A stretch of 64,000 nucleotides of DNA from Cynocephalus volans. Its lineage: Eukaryota > Chordata > Mammalia > Dermoptera > Cynocephalidae. Location of the stretch: positions 82,009,624 to 82,073,623 of the forward strand of contig NC_084478.1 in assembly GCF_027409185.1 (NCBI RefSeq), given 5' to 3'. How positions within the stretch are numbered: position 1 is the first letter of the stretch; the number at the start of each line of letters is the position of its first letter. The notes beneath the pieces were generated by a model. That model saw only the letters and a list, made by a program, of their open reading frames with translations, made no database searches and had not been told where the DNA came from. The position numbers were made by a program, and so were the translations under genes. Positions 1-11,149 of the stretch are shown in pieces.

Positions 1-355
1 ACTCTCCTTGTGTCAGTATAGTTAAGTGGTCAGTGGGCCACCTGCATGGTGGCAGTGGCTGCTGCTGTGGCAGAAAGGTGCCCTTGTGGTGGCAGTGGCT
101 GTGGCAGGTTTTATGGCAGACCACCTGCACGGTAATGGTGTCTTCAGCCATGGCAGGGGCTGCCCTTGGCTCCTGTGGTCCTGTGTTCTCCTGCTTTCTG
201 TTGGTTGTGGGTTGCTCTCAGCTTCTGAAGTCCTTGGGCCCTCCCGCCATCTGTTATGCAGGAGCTTCCCATGGCTGCTGAAGTGCCCAGGTGGTCCTCC
301 CATCTGTATGGCAGGGTCTGCCCATGGTTGCTGAGGTCCCCAAACACTCCTGCGA
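1..355 (-). mobile_element. 5' region of a relatively young L1, cut by the window edge
   Basis: Read on the minus strand, this is a GC-rich L1 5' leader. Its complement matches the leader preceding the L1 ORF1 copy at 13130-13330, including the stretch about a gccaagggcagccc core and the acacaaggaga-type sequence near position 1. The 5' end lies near 345-358, where the sequence changes abruptly to older AT-rich antisense L1. The rest of the element lies to the left of the window. The open frames here are shadows of the GC-rich leader. Confidence 0.65.
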
Positions 356-1260
356 TCTGTTCCAGTGATTGATTTATAATATCAAATGAGCCTTATATTC
401 CTGGAATAAATCCCACTTGGTCAGGTATATTACTCTTTTTATAAATTTCTGGATTTAATTTTCTAGTATTTCATTTAGAAGTTTTTCATATAAGTTTATG
501 AGAGAGATTTGTCCTTAGCTTTACTTTTTTATACTGTCTTTGTCTGGTTCAGGAGTTAGCTTAATATTGGCTTCATAAATGTGTTTTGAAGTGATTTCTC
601 CTCTTCTACCTCCTAAAAAAAGATTGTATAGATTTGGTGTTATTTTTATTTTAACATTAGGTAGAATTCCCCAATAAAGCCATGTGAGCCTGGAGATTTC
701 TTTAGCGGAAGCATTTAAAATATGGGTTAATTTATTTTAACTATTATAGGACTATTTCTACTGAGTGAGCTTTATTAATTTGTGTTCTTTTTTTAGAAAT
801 CAATCCATTTTATCTAAGTTGTCAAATGTATATGTGTAGAATTTTTGTAATATTTCCTTGTAGTTCTATGAATGGTTCCAAGATGTGGAGTGATACAACC
901 TATTTTATTCTTGGTACTGGTAATTTGTGTCTTCTCTTTTTTAAAGTATGTTGGTCTAGATAGAGGTTTCTCAATTTTATTGATCTTTTTTAAAAAGTCA
1001 CATTTTTCTCTTTGATTTTTCTATTATAGTCATTGACTGCTACTCTTTATTATTTCTCTTCTTCTTACTCTGAGTTTATTTTGCTCTTATTGTTTTAGTT
1101 TCTTGAGGTGAAAGCCTAGATTATGATTTTGGTTCTCTTGCTCTTTTCTAGTACAAGTATTTAATGTATAAGCTTTCCTCTAAGTCATGCTTTATCTAAA
1201 TTCCACAAATTTGTATATAATATATTTTCATTTTCATTCTTTCTTAATATTTTTATTACC
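346..1260 (-). mobile_element. Old L1 ORF2 fragment (antisense)
   Basis: T-rich antisense L1 ORF2 sequence of the reverse-transcriptase and upstream portion, heavily mutated. It continues after the MaLR provirus at 3542-3680 and again from 4427, so these pieces are one L1 broken by later insertions. Confidence 0.7.
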
Positions 1261-3541
1261 TGCTGTAGATTGGTTGCCCCTCCCCCACCTCATTGTCACA
1301 TAAATCTCCACTATAACTGTTGAAGGTGGGAAATCCTATTATGGTAATTGAAAGGTGGAGCCTTGAAGAGGTGATTAGATTGTAGGACCATGCCGTCATG
1401 AATGGATTCAGGGGTGTGGTTCTGAGGGCTCTCTCTCTTCTCTGCCATTCTCTTCCATGTGAGACCCTTGCATTGCTGTAAAGCCACTATCAAAGAAGGC
1501 CCTCACCATACATGTTCGCTGGACTTTGGACTTCTCAGCCTCCAAAACCATAAGCAATAAATTTCGTTTTCTTTACAAATCACCCAGTTCAAGGTATTTC
1601 CCTACAAGCAACAGAAACGGACTAATACAGAAAAGCAGTACCAGAGAAGTGGAGTATTGCTTATAAAAAATGCTTGAAAATGTGGAAGCAGCTTTGGAAC
1701 TGGGTGTTGGACAATATTTTGAGGAGTTTGGAGGACAGGAAGACAGGGAAAGTTTGGAAATATTTTAGGGACTGGTTAAATGGTAGTAACCTGAATGCTT
1801 ATGGAAATATGGAGTATAAAGACCATGCTAAGGAGGTCTCATGTGTAAATGAGAGGGACTTATTGGTAACTGGGGCAAAGATCAACCTTGCTATGAACTG
1901 CCAAGGAACTTGACTGCGTTGTGTCCATGCCATAGGATTTTGTGGGAGTTGGAACTTAAGAGCTGTGAATCAGAGTATTTGACAGAAGAAATTTCTAAGC
2001 AGCAAGCCATTAAGGAAGCTTCATGGCTACTTTTAACACCCTATGCTGAGTTATGGCAGCAAAGGCATGACATAAAGCCAGAATTTAAAAGGGAATCAGA
2101 GGGTAAAGATTTGGAAAATTTGCAGCCTGACTATGCAGTATGAAAGTGGAGACTAGGAGAAAAATCCAGTGGTGCAGCAGAGGGACTGGTTGCTAAAGAT
2201 ACTAGCATGGCTGTGAGGCAGCTAGGTGCTAATAGCCAAGACAATGGGAGAAAGGCCCTGAAGGCATTTCAGAGATCTTGAAGGCTGAGTCTTCTATTAC
2301 AGACCTGGATGCCTTGGGAGACAGAATGGTCTTGGAGCACAGGCCCAAGGCACCCTTTGTGGGCTCACTGCCCAGGGCCACCTTGGGAAGCTGCTTCCAG
2401 CACCAGCACTCCGCTGGCTTTGGATGCTCCAGTTGTGGCTAAATTGGCCCCAGGTGTGGCCGGACTTGGAGCTTTGGAAAATCTGGAAGCTTTGACGGCA
2501 TCCACGTGGTGTTAGGTCTGCAGGCTCACAGAATGCTGGAGATATGGAGGCTTGGGAGCCTCCACCCCAATTTCAAAATGTGTATGGAAAAGCCTGGGGG
2601 CCCAGGAAGAGATCTATCACAGGGGCAGAGTCACCATACACAGACTTTGCTAGATCAATGCCAAGAGGAAATGAAGGGTTGGGGTTGCAGCAGAAAAACT
2701 CCAACAGCACCATGCCTAGTGGAGCCATGAGAGCAGGATTGCCATGGAGGCCCCAGAATTGTGGAGCTACCAATGTGCAATGCCAGCCTGCAAGAACTAA
2801 AGCATCATCTAAGACCAGGAAAGCCATAGAAGCAGAGCTGCCCAAGGACTTGGGGACCCAATCCCCATACCAGTGTACAGAGAATGTCAAACATGGACTC
2901 AAGGTATGTGATTTACCAGTTTTGAGATTTAATGCTTGCCCTGCTGGGTTTCAGTCTTGTTTAGTACCTGTTAGCCCTTTCTTTTGGCCTATTTCTCCCT
3001 TTTGAATGAGGATATGTACCCAATGTTTGTCCCACCATTGTATCTTGGCAGTAGATGACGTGTTTTGATTTCACAGATGGGACTTTGAACTTTGGACTTT
3101 TGAGTTGAAACAAGTTAAGACATTGGGGATAGAATTAATGTATCTGTATGTGAAAAGGACATGAATTTCATGGGGCCAAGGGCAGAATGCCTTGGACTGA
3201 GTCTCCCTTTCAAACTTGACCCTCACTGTGACAGTGTTAGGAGGGTGGTAAATTCTATTATAGTAATTGAAAGGTGGGGCCTTAAAGAGGTGATTGGATT
3301 GTAGGACCATGCCACAGTGAAGGATTCAGGGGCGTGGTTCTGAGGGCTCTCTCTCTGCTTCACCATTTTCTGCTATGTGAGACCCCTGGGTCACTGTCAC
3401 CACCACCAAGACCCTCTCCAGATGTGTTCCCTGCACAGTGGGCTTCCTAGCCTCTGAAACCGTAAGCAATAAATTTTATTTTTGTTGTAAATCACCCAGT
3501 TCCATATATTTTGTTAAAAGCAGCAGAAATGGACCAACACA
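1261..3541 (+). mobile_element. MaLR provirus (LTR - internal - LTR), ERV-L-related
   Basis: The 5' LTR is about 1261-1629 and the 3' LTR about 3188-3541. Both carry the same blocks: attgaaaggtggrgcctt, gattcaggggygtggttctg, the ataaattt polyadenylation region, and an end like gac(t/c)aa(t/c)aca. Just inside the 5' LTR (1638-1652) is gtaccagagaagtgg, a primer-binding-site-like sequence resembling the one next to the ERV-L LTR at 52890. The internal part (1630-3187) is a non-autonomous MaLR body without recognisable pol; its short open frames are not intact proteins. The flanks ttacc (1256-1260) and tttcc (3542-3546) fit a 5-bp target duplication with one mutation. The provirus landed in an older antisense L1 that resumes on the right. 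Confidence 0.85.
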
Positions 3542-3680
3542 TTTCCTTTGACACTATCTTGTTGACCCATTAATTATTTGCTATTGTGTTGTTTAATTTC
3601 TAAGCTTTTGGAGTTTTTCTTGTTATTTTTCCATGTTTTAATTCTAGTTCATTTCCATTATGGTCAGAATAACATATTCT

Positions 3681-4426
3681 TTTTTTTTTTCTTACAGTGC
3701 ATTATTTTATTTTGTTTTTTAAATGACAAAAATTGTATACACTTATTATGTACAACATGTTGTTTTGAAATATCTATACATTGTAGAATGGCTCTATGGA
3801 GCTTATGAACATACACATTACCTCACATACCTTTCATTTGTTTTTGGCTGTAGCAAGAACACTCAGCAATTCCCAAGAATAAAATGCATCATTATTAACT
3901 TTTGTGCAACAGATCACTAAAACATTCCTCTTGTTTGACAGTATGTACTCAGAAATTGCATTGGAGTGTTTCCCTGCCTATGTAAGTCTAAATTATTGCA
4001 TCATTTTGCTGGGTAGTCATTTATTAATTGAATAAATATGTATGAGTGCCTTCTGTATACCACGCACTATTGTAAGCACCAGCAATGTAGACAGAATGGC
4101 CTACAATATATAGAGAGACATCAAGTCAAATATGTAAGAAAGCTTGAGCAAATCAGCAATAAACTAATGAGATCATGAATGGCTGGTGGTAGCAGAGCAC
4201 AGGCACTCTTTGAGTAGCTTATGTTCCCTCTGAGATCTTGACAAGGCTGATCAAACTTTGCACTTGACATAACTTAGGCTGAATTGATCAGGATGGGAAG
4301 GCTGAATTTTATGTAAACTTCCAGCACTGTAATTTGATTACTTCAAGTCAGGCCCAGATCCCTGCCCCTCCCTCATGTGCCTGGCGACTAGGAATATTTC
4401 CTGCCTCCACTTTCCTGTTATTGTGA
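3681..4426 (-). mobile_element. L1-mediated insertion with 17-bp target duplications and a non-L1 5' part
   Basis: The 17-bp sequence tcagaataacatattct occurs at 3664-3680 and again at 4427-4443. Between them is a block that begins (plus strand) with a T-run, so the insert is on the minus strand with a poly(A) tail at 3681-3690. Its 3' part (about 3690-3960) is an L1M-type 3' UTR, similar to 26280-26450. Its 5' part (about 3960-4426) is not L1: it includes an old repeat of the kind that reads as a variant of 'gtgccttctgtataccacgc' and otherwise unassigned sequence. Confidence 0.7.
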
Positions 4427-5670
4427 TCAGAATAACATATTCTGTATGATTTTAATTCTTTTAATTAGTTTAGAGTTGTTTTGACACAGGCATAATCTGT
4501 CTTGGTAAAAGTTCCATGTTATTGGGTTGATTATTTCTTTACCCAATCATTTGGTTGATGTTGTTGGGGGGGGGGTTTGTATCCTTACTGATTTCTCGTA
4601 TAGCGGATGTATCAATTAATGAGCTGAGAAAGGAACAATGACCTCCCTGACTGTAATTGTGGATTTGTCTGTGTCTTCTTTCACTGGTATTATTTGTTGC
4701 TTGATATATTCGAATCTTTGTAGTTTGTTGCACAAACATTTTGACCTGCTGTATCTTCTTGGTGGCTTGACACTTTTATCATTATGTAACTTTCCTTTTG
4801 TTACCTGGTATTTTTCTGTGCTCTGACATCTAATTTGCTTTAAACTTATATCCATATATATGCACATACATACACACGTGTGTCTGTGTATGTGTAATTT
4901 GCCATATTAACCATTTTTAAGGGTCCAGGTTAGTGGCATTGATTATGTCCAAAATGTTGGACAACATCACCATTATATATTTCTAAAATATTTCATCACC
5001 CCAATAGAAACTCTGTAACAATTAAACAATATTCCCTATTCTTCCTATCCCCATAGCCCGTGATAACTTCTAATCTACTTTCTGTCTCTCTATATTCGCC
5101 TATTCTAAATGTCTCACTGAAGTGGAATCATGGGATATTGCCCTTCTGTGTCTGGCATATTTCATGGAGCATGTTTTCAATGTTCAGCCATGTTGTAGCA
5201 TTTATTAGATCTTCATTTACTTTTTTGGCTGAATAGCATTCCATCATGTGGATATACCACAGTTTTTTTTACCCATTTTCAGTTGATGTACATGTGGGCA
5301 TTTCCACTTTTTGCCTATTGTGAATAGTGCTGCAATGAACGTCGGCACAGAAGTATCTTTTTAACCCCCTATTTTCAATTCTTTTGAGTATATGTCTAGG
5401 AATAGAATTGCTGAGTCAAATGGTAATTCTATGTTTTGGTTTTTGAGGAACCATCAAAATGTTTTTCACAGTTACTGCACCATTTTATGTACCGACCAGA
5501 AATGTGCAAGAGTCCAAATTTCTCCACATCCTTGCCAACACTTGCTACCTTCCATTTTATATATATATACACATAGAATATGATATGATATATAGATATA
5601 TATCTATCCCAGTACATATAAAGTAGTATCTCACTGTGGCTTTGATTTGCATTTCCTTAATTATTAATGA
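4427..5670 (-). mobile_element. Antisense L1 segments (ORF2, then an L1M 3' end)
   Basis: 4427-4870 continues the old L1 ORF2 interrupted at 3680. From about 4880 a second L1 begins with its 3' UTR. Typical antisense 3' L1 phrases are visible, such as gtggaatcatgggatatt and ctgaatagcattccatcatg, followed by the end of ORF2. A run of ten G lies at 4566-4577. Confidence 0.7.
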
Positions 5671-5985
5671 TCTTTTTTTGACAGTTTTTTATTGAAAGAT
5701 ATCTGACTATATATATTTGTGGGGTACAGAATTGAATATCAATACATGTGTACAGTATGTGATCAAATCAAGATAATTAGTATACTCATGCTTACAAAGC
5801 ATAATCAGTCTTTGTGACCCTTAATTAGTTTCTCAACAACCCCCCTCCTTCTCTGCCTTTCCCACCTCTAATAACCACAGTTCTGTTCTCTCTTTTTTTT
5901 AAAGTTTAGTGTATTATTGTGTTTAATTCTTTCTTTCTCTTTCTTTTCTTTCTTTTAGCTCCCACTTATGAGTGAAGATTATCTT
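5671..5985 (-). mobile_element. Short L1 3'-UTR insertion with a pyrimidine-rich tract
   Basis: Antisense L1 3' UTR carrying tatttgtggggtacagaattg, closely matching copies at 14720-14940 and 49960-50105. As at 14955, it ends in a TTTC-rich tract before ctcccacttatgagtga. It interrupts the older L1, which resumes at about 5986. Confidence 0.65.
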
Positions 5986-7690
5986 GAGCATCTTTCGATA
6001 TGTTTATTGTTCATTTGTATATCTTCTCTAGAGAAATATCTATTTTTTTTGCCCATTTTTTAGTTGGGTTTTTTATCTTTTTGTTGTTCATTTGTAGAGT
6101 TTTTCAGACATTTTGGATATTAAACCCTTATCATATAAATGATTTGCAATTTTTTTTCTGATTCTGTATGTTGTTTTTTCACTTTCTTGATTTTCTTTGA
6201 AAGAAAAATATTTTTTTGATAAGTCCAGTTTATCTATTTTTTTCTGTTATTGCTTGTAGTCTTAGTGTAATATCTGAGTCCATTGCCACATCCAAATTCA
6301 TGAAGGTTAATCCCTGTTTTATCTTCAAGAGTTTTGTGATTTTTTAGCTCCTATATTTAGTTTGTTGGTTCATTTTGAGTTAATTTTTGCATATGGTGTA
6401 GAAGTTCAAATTTATTGTTTTCCATGTGGAAATCCAGTTGTCCAAGCACAATTTGTTGAAGAGATTGTTCTTTCTACATTGAATGATCTCGGCACCCTTG
6501 TCAAAAATCAAATGGTCACAGATATATGGGTTTATTTGTGGACTCTCAATTTTACTTCTTTGGTCTGTATGTATATCTTTATACCAGTACCACACTGTTT
6601 TAATTACTGTACCTTTGTCACAAGTTTTGAAATCAGAAATTGTGAGTCCTCCAATTTTGATCTTCAGTTTTAATATTGTTTTTGCTATTCAGGGCCCCTT
6701 ACAATTCCATAAGAATTTGAGGATTGGCTATTCCATTTAGGCAGAAAAGGCTGTTGGAATTTTGATGGGTTTTGCATTGAATATGTACATTAATTTGAGT
6801 AGTGTGGACATTCTAACATTAAGTCTTCCTCTTGCAAACCTGGGATGTCTTTTCATTTATTAAGATTTTGTTCTTTCAGCAATGTTTTCTAGATTTCAGT
6901 GTACAAGCCTTTCACATACTTGGTTGAATTTATTTCTAGGAATTTAATATTTTGCTCTTGTAAGTGGAATTGCTTTGTTAATTTTCTTTTTAGATTTTTC
7001 ATTGCAAGCATATAGAAACACAACTGATTTTTGCATGTTGATTTTGTACCCTGAAACTTGACTGACTTTTGTTTATTGGTTCTAGTAGCTTTCTTGTGGA
7101 TTATTTGGAATTTTCTATATAGAAAATTATGTCATCTGTAAACAGATAATTTTGCTTCTTCCTTTCCAGTTTGGATGTCTCTTATTGTGCCTGTTTTCTC
7201 TGGCTAAAAATTCTTGTACCATGTTAAATAGCAGTCTGAAATTGAGCATCACTGTCTTGCATCTAATCTTAGGGGGAAAGCTTTCTCTCTTACCATGGAG
7301 TATGATGTTAGCTGTGGGTTTTTCATAAATGTTTATTGTCATGTTGAGTGACTTCCTTTGTAGTTCTAGTTTTCTGGGTGTTTTTGTCATGAAATTGAGT
7401 TGGGTTTTGTCAAATGCCTTTTCTGTATCAATTGTGATGATCATGTTTTGTTCTGTTTTGTTCCTCTTCTTTCTATTAGTTTGCTGGGTTACATTGGTTG
7501 ATTTTCTTATGGTGAGCTACCCTGGCATACCTGAGTTAAATCCCATTGGGTCATGGCATATAATCTCTTTATGTGCTCTTTTATTGGTTTGTTAATATTT
7601 TGTAAAGGGATATTTGTCTATAATTTTTTCATGTGATGTCTTTATCTGGCTTTAAAAAAAAATCAGGGCAATGCTGGCCTCTTAGAATGA
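5986..7690 (-). mobile_element. L1 ORF2 (antisense, degenerate)
   Basis: Long antisense L1 ORF2 stretch. In the minus frame at 7127-7444 a reverse-transcriptase-like run reads as an IDTEKAFDK motif followed by typical L1 RT residues, broken by stops elsewhere. No intact ORF2 is present. Confidence 0.75.
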
Positions 7691-9130
7691 GCTAAGAAGT
7701 GATCACTTTCTCACTTTCTCTCTCTTTGAAGCCCAGCCACTTCCAGGCTGGAGCTGCTGAGTGCATGGAGCAGGAGTCGGTCAAAGCCACAGCTGTGCCC
7801 TTCAGATGAAGTTGCTTGGAGGCAGCAGGGAAGAAGAGGGCGTTAGTCGCCCTCAGGCCAGCAAGACCACTAATAGGGTTCCAGTGGATCCACATAGGAG
7901 CAAAGAGCCACAAGAACTGAAAAAAGGAGCCATTCAGAGGCCAGTGAATCATTGCAAGGGACTGGGACATGGCCTGTCCCATGGGAAGTGTTTGGAGTGT
8001 GGATGGTAAGAGAACTGGGCCCACTGTGTGGGAACACTGGGGCACAGCAAGGACAGCTGATCTGCCCCCCAATCAGCATAGGACCACCCAGAGGAGACTG
8101 GTCAGGAATATAGAACTTCAGGGGGTGCAGTTTGCTGAGAGAGTCAGGCCCAGACCAGAGTTTCCACACAACCCAGGTGTACTGGATCTCATGAGAGCCA
8201 GAAGTACCTGTAAAGTCAGCCATTAAGACCTGAGCTGCACAAAAAGCCTTCCCCAGGGAATCAGCAGCAAAGCAGCAATTTAGTCAACCACAAGGGTCAA
8301 GTGCTGGTCCCCACAGTAAATTCCCCCATTTTAGAAGTATGAAAAGGTCTACAAATTAGTTCCAGTGCAGAGTTTAAGTGGCAGGAACAGCAAATAACCC
8401 AACACGGAACTGAAAGAAAAAACAAAATGCCCACAAATAGAGACAAAGTTTGATATTAACTAGTAAAGGTTTCACATCACCAAAGAGCACCTGTAACACC
8501 TAGAAGGACCCAAGGTCTCTTGGGCTACCAAGACAGGGAGGGGGAGGGTGGGGGGCCTCATCCATGACCCCCGACACCCACAACCAGTCCCAGGGTTGGG
8601 GACCTTGGGCCTTGGCCACATCCCCTGACACGTGCAAACAGCCCAGTGATGACCACCAAGCCTCTGCAGGAAGTGCCCCTGGCTCTCTTGAGCAGGGACA
8701 GCGAGGGGCCAATGGCCACAGCCATACCCCCTGACACATGCAACCAGCCCAGCAGTGACTGCCAAGCTACCACAGGAAGCACCCTGGGCTCTCCCAAGAC
8801 TTGAAACCAGCCCAGCAAAGACTACCAAGCTGCCACAAGAAGTACCCTGGGCTCCCATCCTGGCATGGTAGGAGGCTAGGGTTTTTGCCACATCCCCCAG
8901 ACATCTGCACCCAGCCTGGCAATGACCGAGCCACTGCTGGAAGCCCCCTGGTCTCCCCTGTGGAAATGAGGGGGGTGCAACAATCCTTAAACTCATCTCT
9001 CCTCCTTCCATCCTATTTCCTTCCCCTTTCCCCTCTCCCCCTCCCTCCCAACTGCTTCACAACATCATAGAATGTAAAAAAAAGAATATTAATAAATAAA
9101 TTTTTAAAATATATAAATAAATCAATAAAG
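7691..9130. mobile_element. Unclassified GC-rich repeat-like element with internal tandem units and an A-rich right end
   Basis: Abrupt change from L1 to GC-richer sequence. It opens with a CT-rich stretch (7702-7727), passes through about 800 bp of sequence I do not recognise, then four to five diverged tandem units (8566-8976), a pyrimidine-rich block (8999-9052), and an A/T-rich tail (9076-9130). Sequence near the left edge (aagtgatcac) and right edge (aagtggtaac) could be an eroded target duplication. It could equally be the 5' leader of an L1 on the minus strand. The predicted proteins over it are repeat shadows. Confidence 0.4.
8566..8976. repeat. Diverged minisatellite, 4-5 units of about 80-108 bp
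   Basis: Successive units share cccctgacacrtgcaa, ccagcccagc, gaccaccaagc, caggaagygcccctgg and ggccacatcc-type blocks. Units begin near 8620, 8728, 8807 and 8896, with a partial unit near 8566. Unit lengths differ because the middle parts vary. Confidence 0.7.
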
Positions 9131-10070
9131 TGGTAACTCAGAAATCAGATTCTCTTTCTTTCCCAGTGTTTGCTTTATTATTATTATCATTAATATAATT
9201 ATTTTGGATCGTGGAAGGCTGTAGTAGTTCTTTTGTTTAGTGACTTTCCCTATTTATTTTTCTGAAGACCGTATTCCTTGTTGATTTTGGTCACTGAAAT
9301 CTTTGGTTCTTCAGCTAGTGTTTTGACAGAGATTTCCTGAATCCCAGGAGCTAAAGAAAAAAACAAAAAACAAAATAAACAGAAAAAACTTACCTCTCTG
9401 AGTCTTTACAGATTGTGTTTTCATGGGGCATTTCTTCAACACTTAGCCAGGTTTACAATGACATTAGGGATTGGCTTGCAATGAAAGCTTAGGATTTCTC
9501 AAGTCTTTTTTGAGCACATATCCTCAGCTCTTGTTCTTGAGTTTTAGCTGGTCTATTGTATTTCAACTATAATTTTTTGTCCCAAGCATGTGCAGGTTAG
9601 TTTGGCTTTTAGTGTTTTTGAGCAATGCCTGCTGCTTTTTTCACCTGAGTTCCCAGTGTGATGAACCAGAGATGAGCACCTCCCATCAGTCCTTCAGGTA
9701 GCCCCAAGACAAGTTAGAACAAACACACACAATAATTGATAAATAAGGTTGGCTTTACCTTTTCTGGATCCAGGGCTCAAAGTTTCATTCTGGCCATGTT
9801 AGCTCGCACCCCTTTATACTACCACCATAGTAGGGAAGGGGTGGAGCAAAGGCAAGTGCAAACATCCCAAAACTTTCCTATGATTTTGAAATCACCTTTG
9901 TCTTGATTCAGTGTTTAATATAAACTTTTGAATTTTCCAAAGTTCTTACAAAGTCAGTTCTTAGAGTTCCTGATTACTTTCTGATGTTACTGTGTGGGGA
10001 CAAGAACTTGGAGCTGCCTATTGTGCCATTTTGCTGATGTCACTTTTTTCTGATGCCTACATTATCTGAT
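9131..10070 (-). mobile_element. Antisense L1-like sequence, probably a 5' region
   Basis: T-rich sequence that ends with an antisense block (ttggagctgcctattgtgcc ... gctgatgtcac) of the sort found at L1 5' ends. It continues after the next insertion at 11009-11150. No coding capacity is visible. Assignment below the level of L1-like is not possible by eye. Confidence 0.4.
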
Positions 10071-11000
10071 TTTTTTATTGGTTATGAATATTCATGAGAT
10101 ACAAAGCTGACTGTCACCCTTTGTCCCCATGATGTGGGAGCAAGATTCATATTGGTTGTATACCCATTACCACATCTTCCATATGATCCAGCAATCCCAC
10201 TTGGGGGTATATACCCAGAAGAATGGAAATCATCATGTCAAAGGGATACCTGCACTCCCCTGTTTATTGCAGCTCTGTTTACAGTAGCCAAGACGTGGAA
10301 CCAACCTAAATGTCCATCGATGGATGATTGGATAGAGAAACTGTGGTATATATACATGGAATACTCTGCCATAAAAAAGAATGAAATACTCCCATTTGCA
10401 ACAACATGGATGAACCTGGAGAAACTTATGTTGAGTGAAATAAGCCAAGCACAGAGGGATAAATACTGCATGTACTCACTCATATGTGGGAGCTAAGAGA
10501 GAAAGAAGGAAGGGAAGAACGACCACAGTGGTGCATCGGACTTGCAGAGGGAGAGAACATTCTATGGGCTGCAAAGTGGAGAGGGGGACAGGGGGGATGC
10601 AGATGGAGGTTGGGGATAATTGGGTGGGGGACCCGGGGTGCAAATACAATTTGTGGTAATGGGTATTAATATCCATAATATACAAGGAACTCAAACAATT
10701 ATATAGTAAAAAACCAAATAACCCAATTAAAGAATGGGCAAAGGAGCTGAATAGACATTTTTCAAAGGAAGACATACAAATGGCCAACAGGTACATGAAA
10801 AAATGTTCAAGATCACTAATCATCAGGGAAATGCAAATTAAAACTATATTGAGATACCACCTCACCCCAGTTAGGCTAGCTATAATCAAAAAGATGGTGA
10901 ATAACAATTGCTGGCGAGGGTGTGGGGAGAAGGGAACACTCCTACACTGTTGGTGGGACTGTAAATTATTACAACCACTATGGAAAACAGTATGGAGGTT
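10071..11000 (-). mobile_element. Young, internally rearranged L1 3' part
   Basis: The candidate target duplication is tatctgat (10063-10070 and 11001-11008). Three blocks are present. 10071-10175 is the L1 3' end in antisense with its T-run at the left. 10176-10660 is sense sequence from the ORF2 C-terminus (LPYDPAIPL..., through WNQPKCPS and LWYIYMEYSAIKK) into the 3' UTR. 10661-11000 is sense ORF2 sequence that in L1 lies just upstream of the second block (ends in ...PLWKTVWRF). The order is therefore scrambled relative to an intact L1. The first two blocks share a duplicated junction sequence (tggtaatgggta and its complement). Confidence 0.75.
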
Positions 11001-11149
11001 TATCTGATATTAATATAGCCATCCTTGCTCTCTTTTGATTAATGTTTGCATGGTAAAATTTTTTTGTCCTTTTACTTTCACTTTGCCTATCTCTGTCTTT
11101 TTTATTGGTGTTTTAAACATTTTACATTTAAAATAATTGTATTTTAGGC

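Noticed and set aside
8472-9011. 179-codon Gly/Cys/His-rich minus-strand frame
   Set aside because: It tracks the tandem units of the unclassified repeat; the apparent protein repeats come from the minisatellite.
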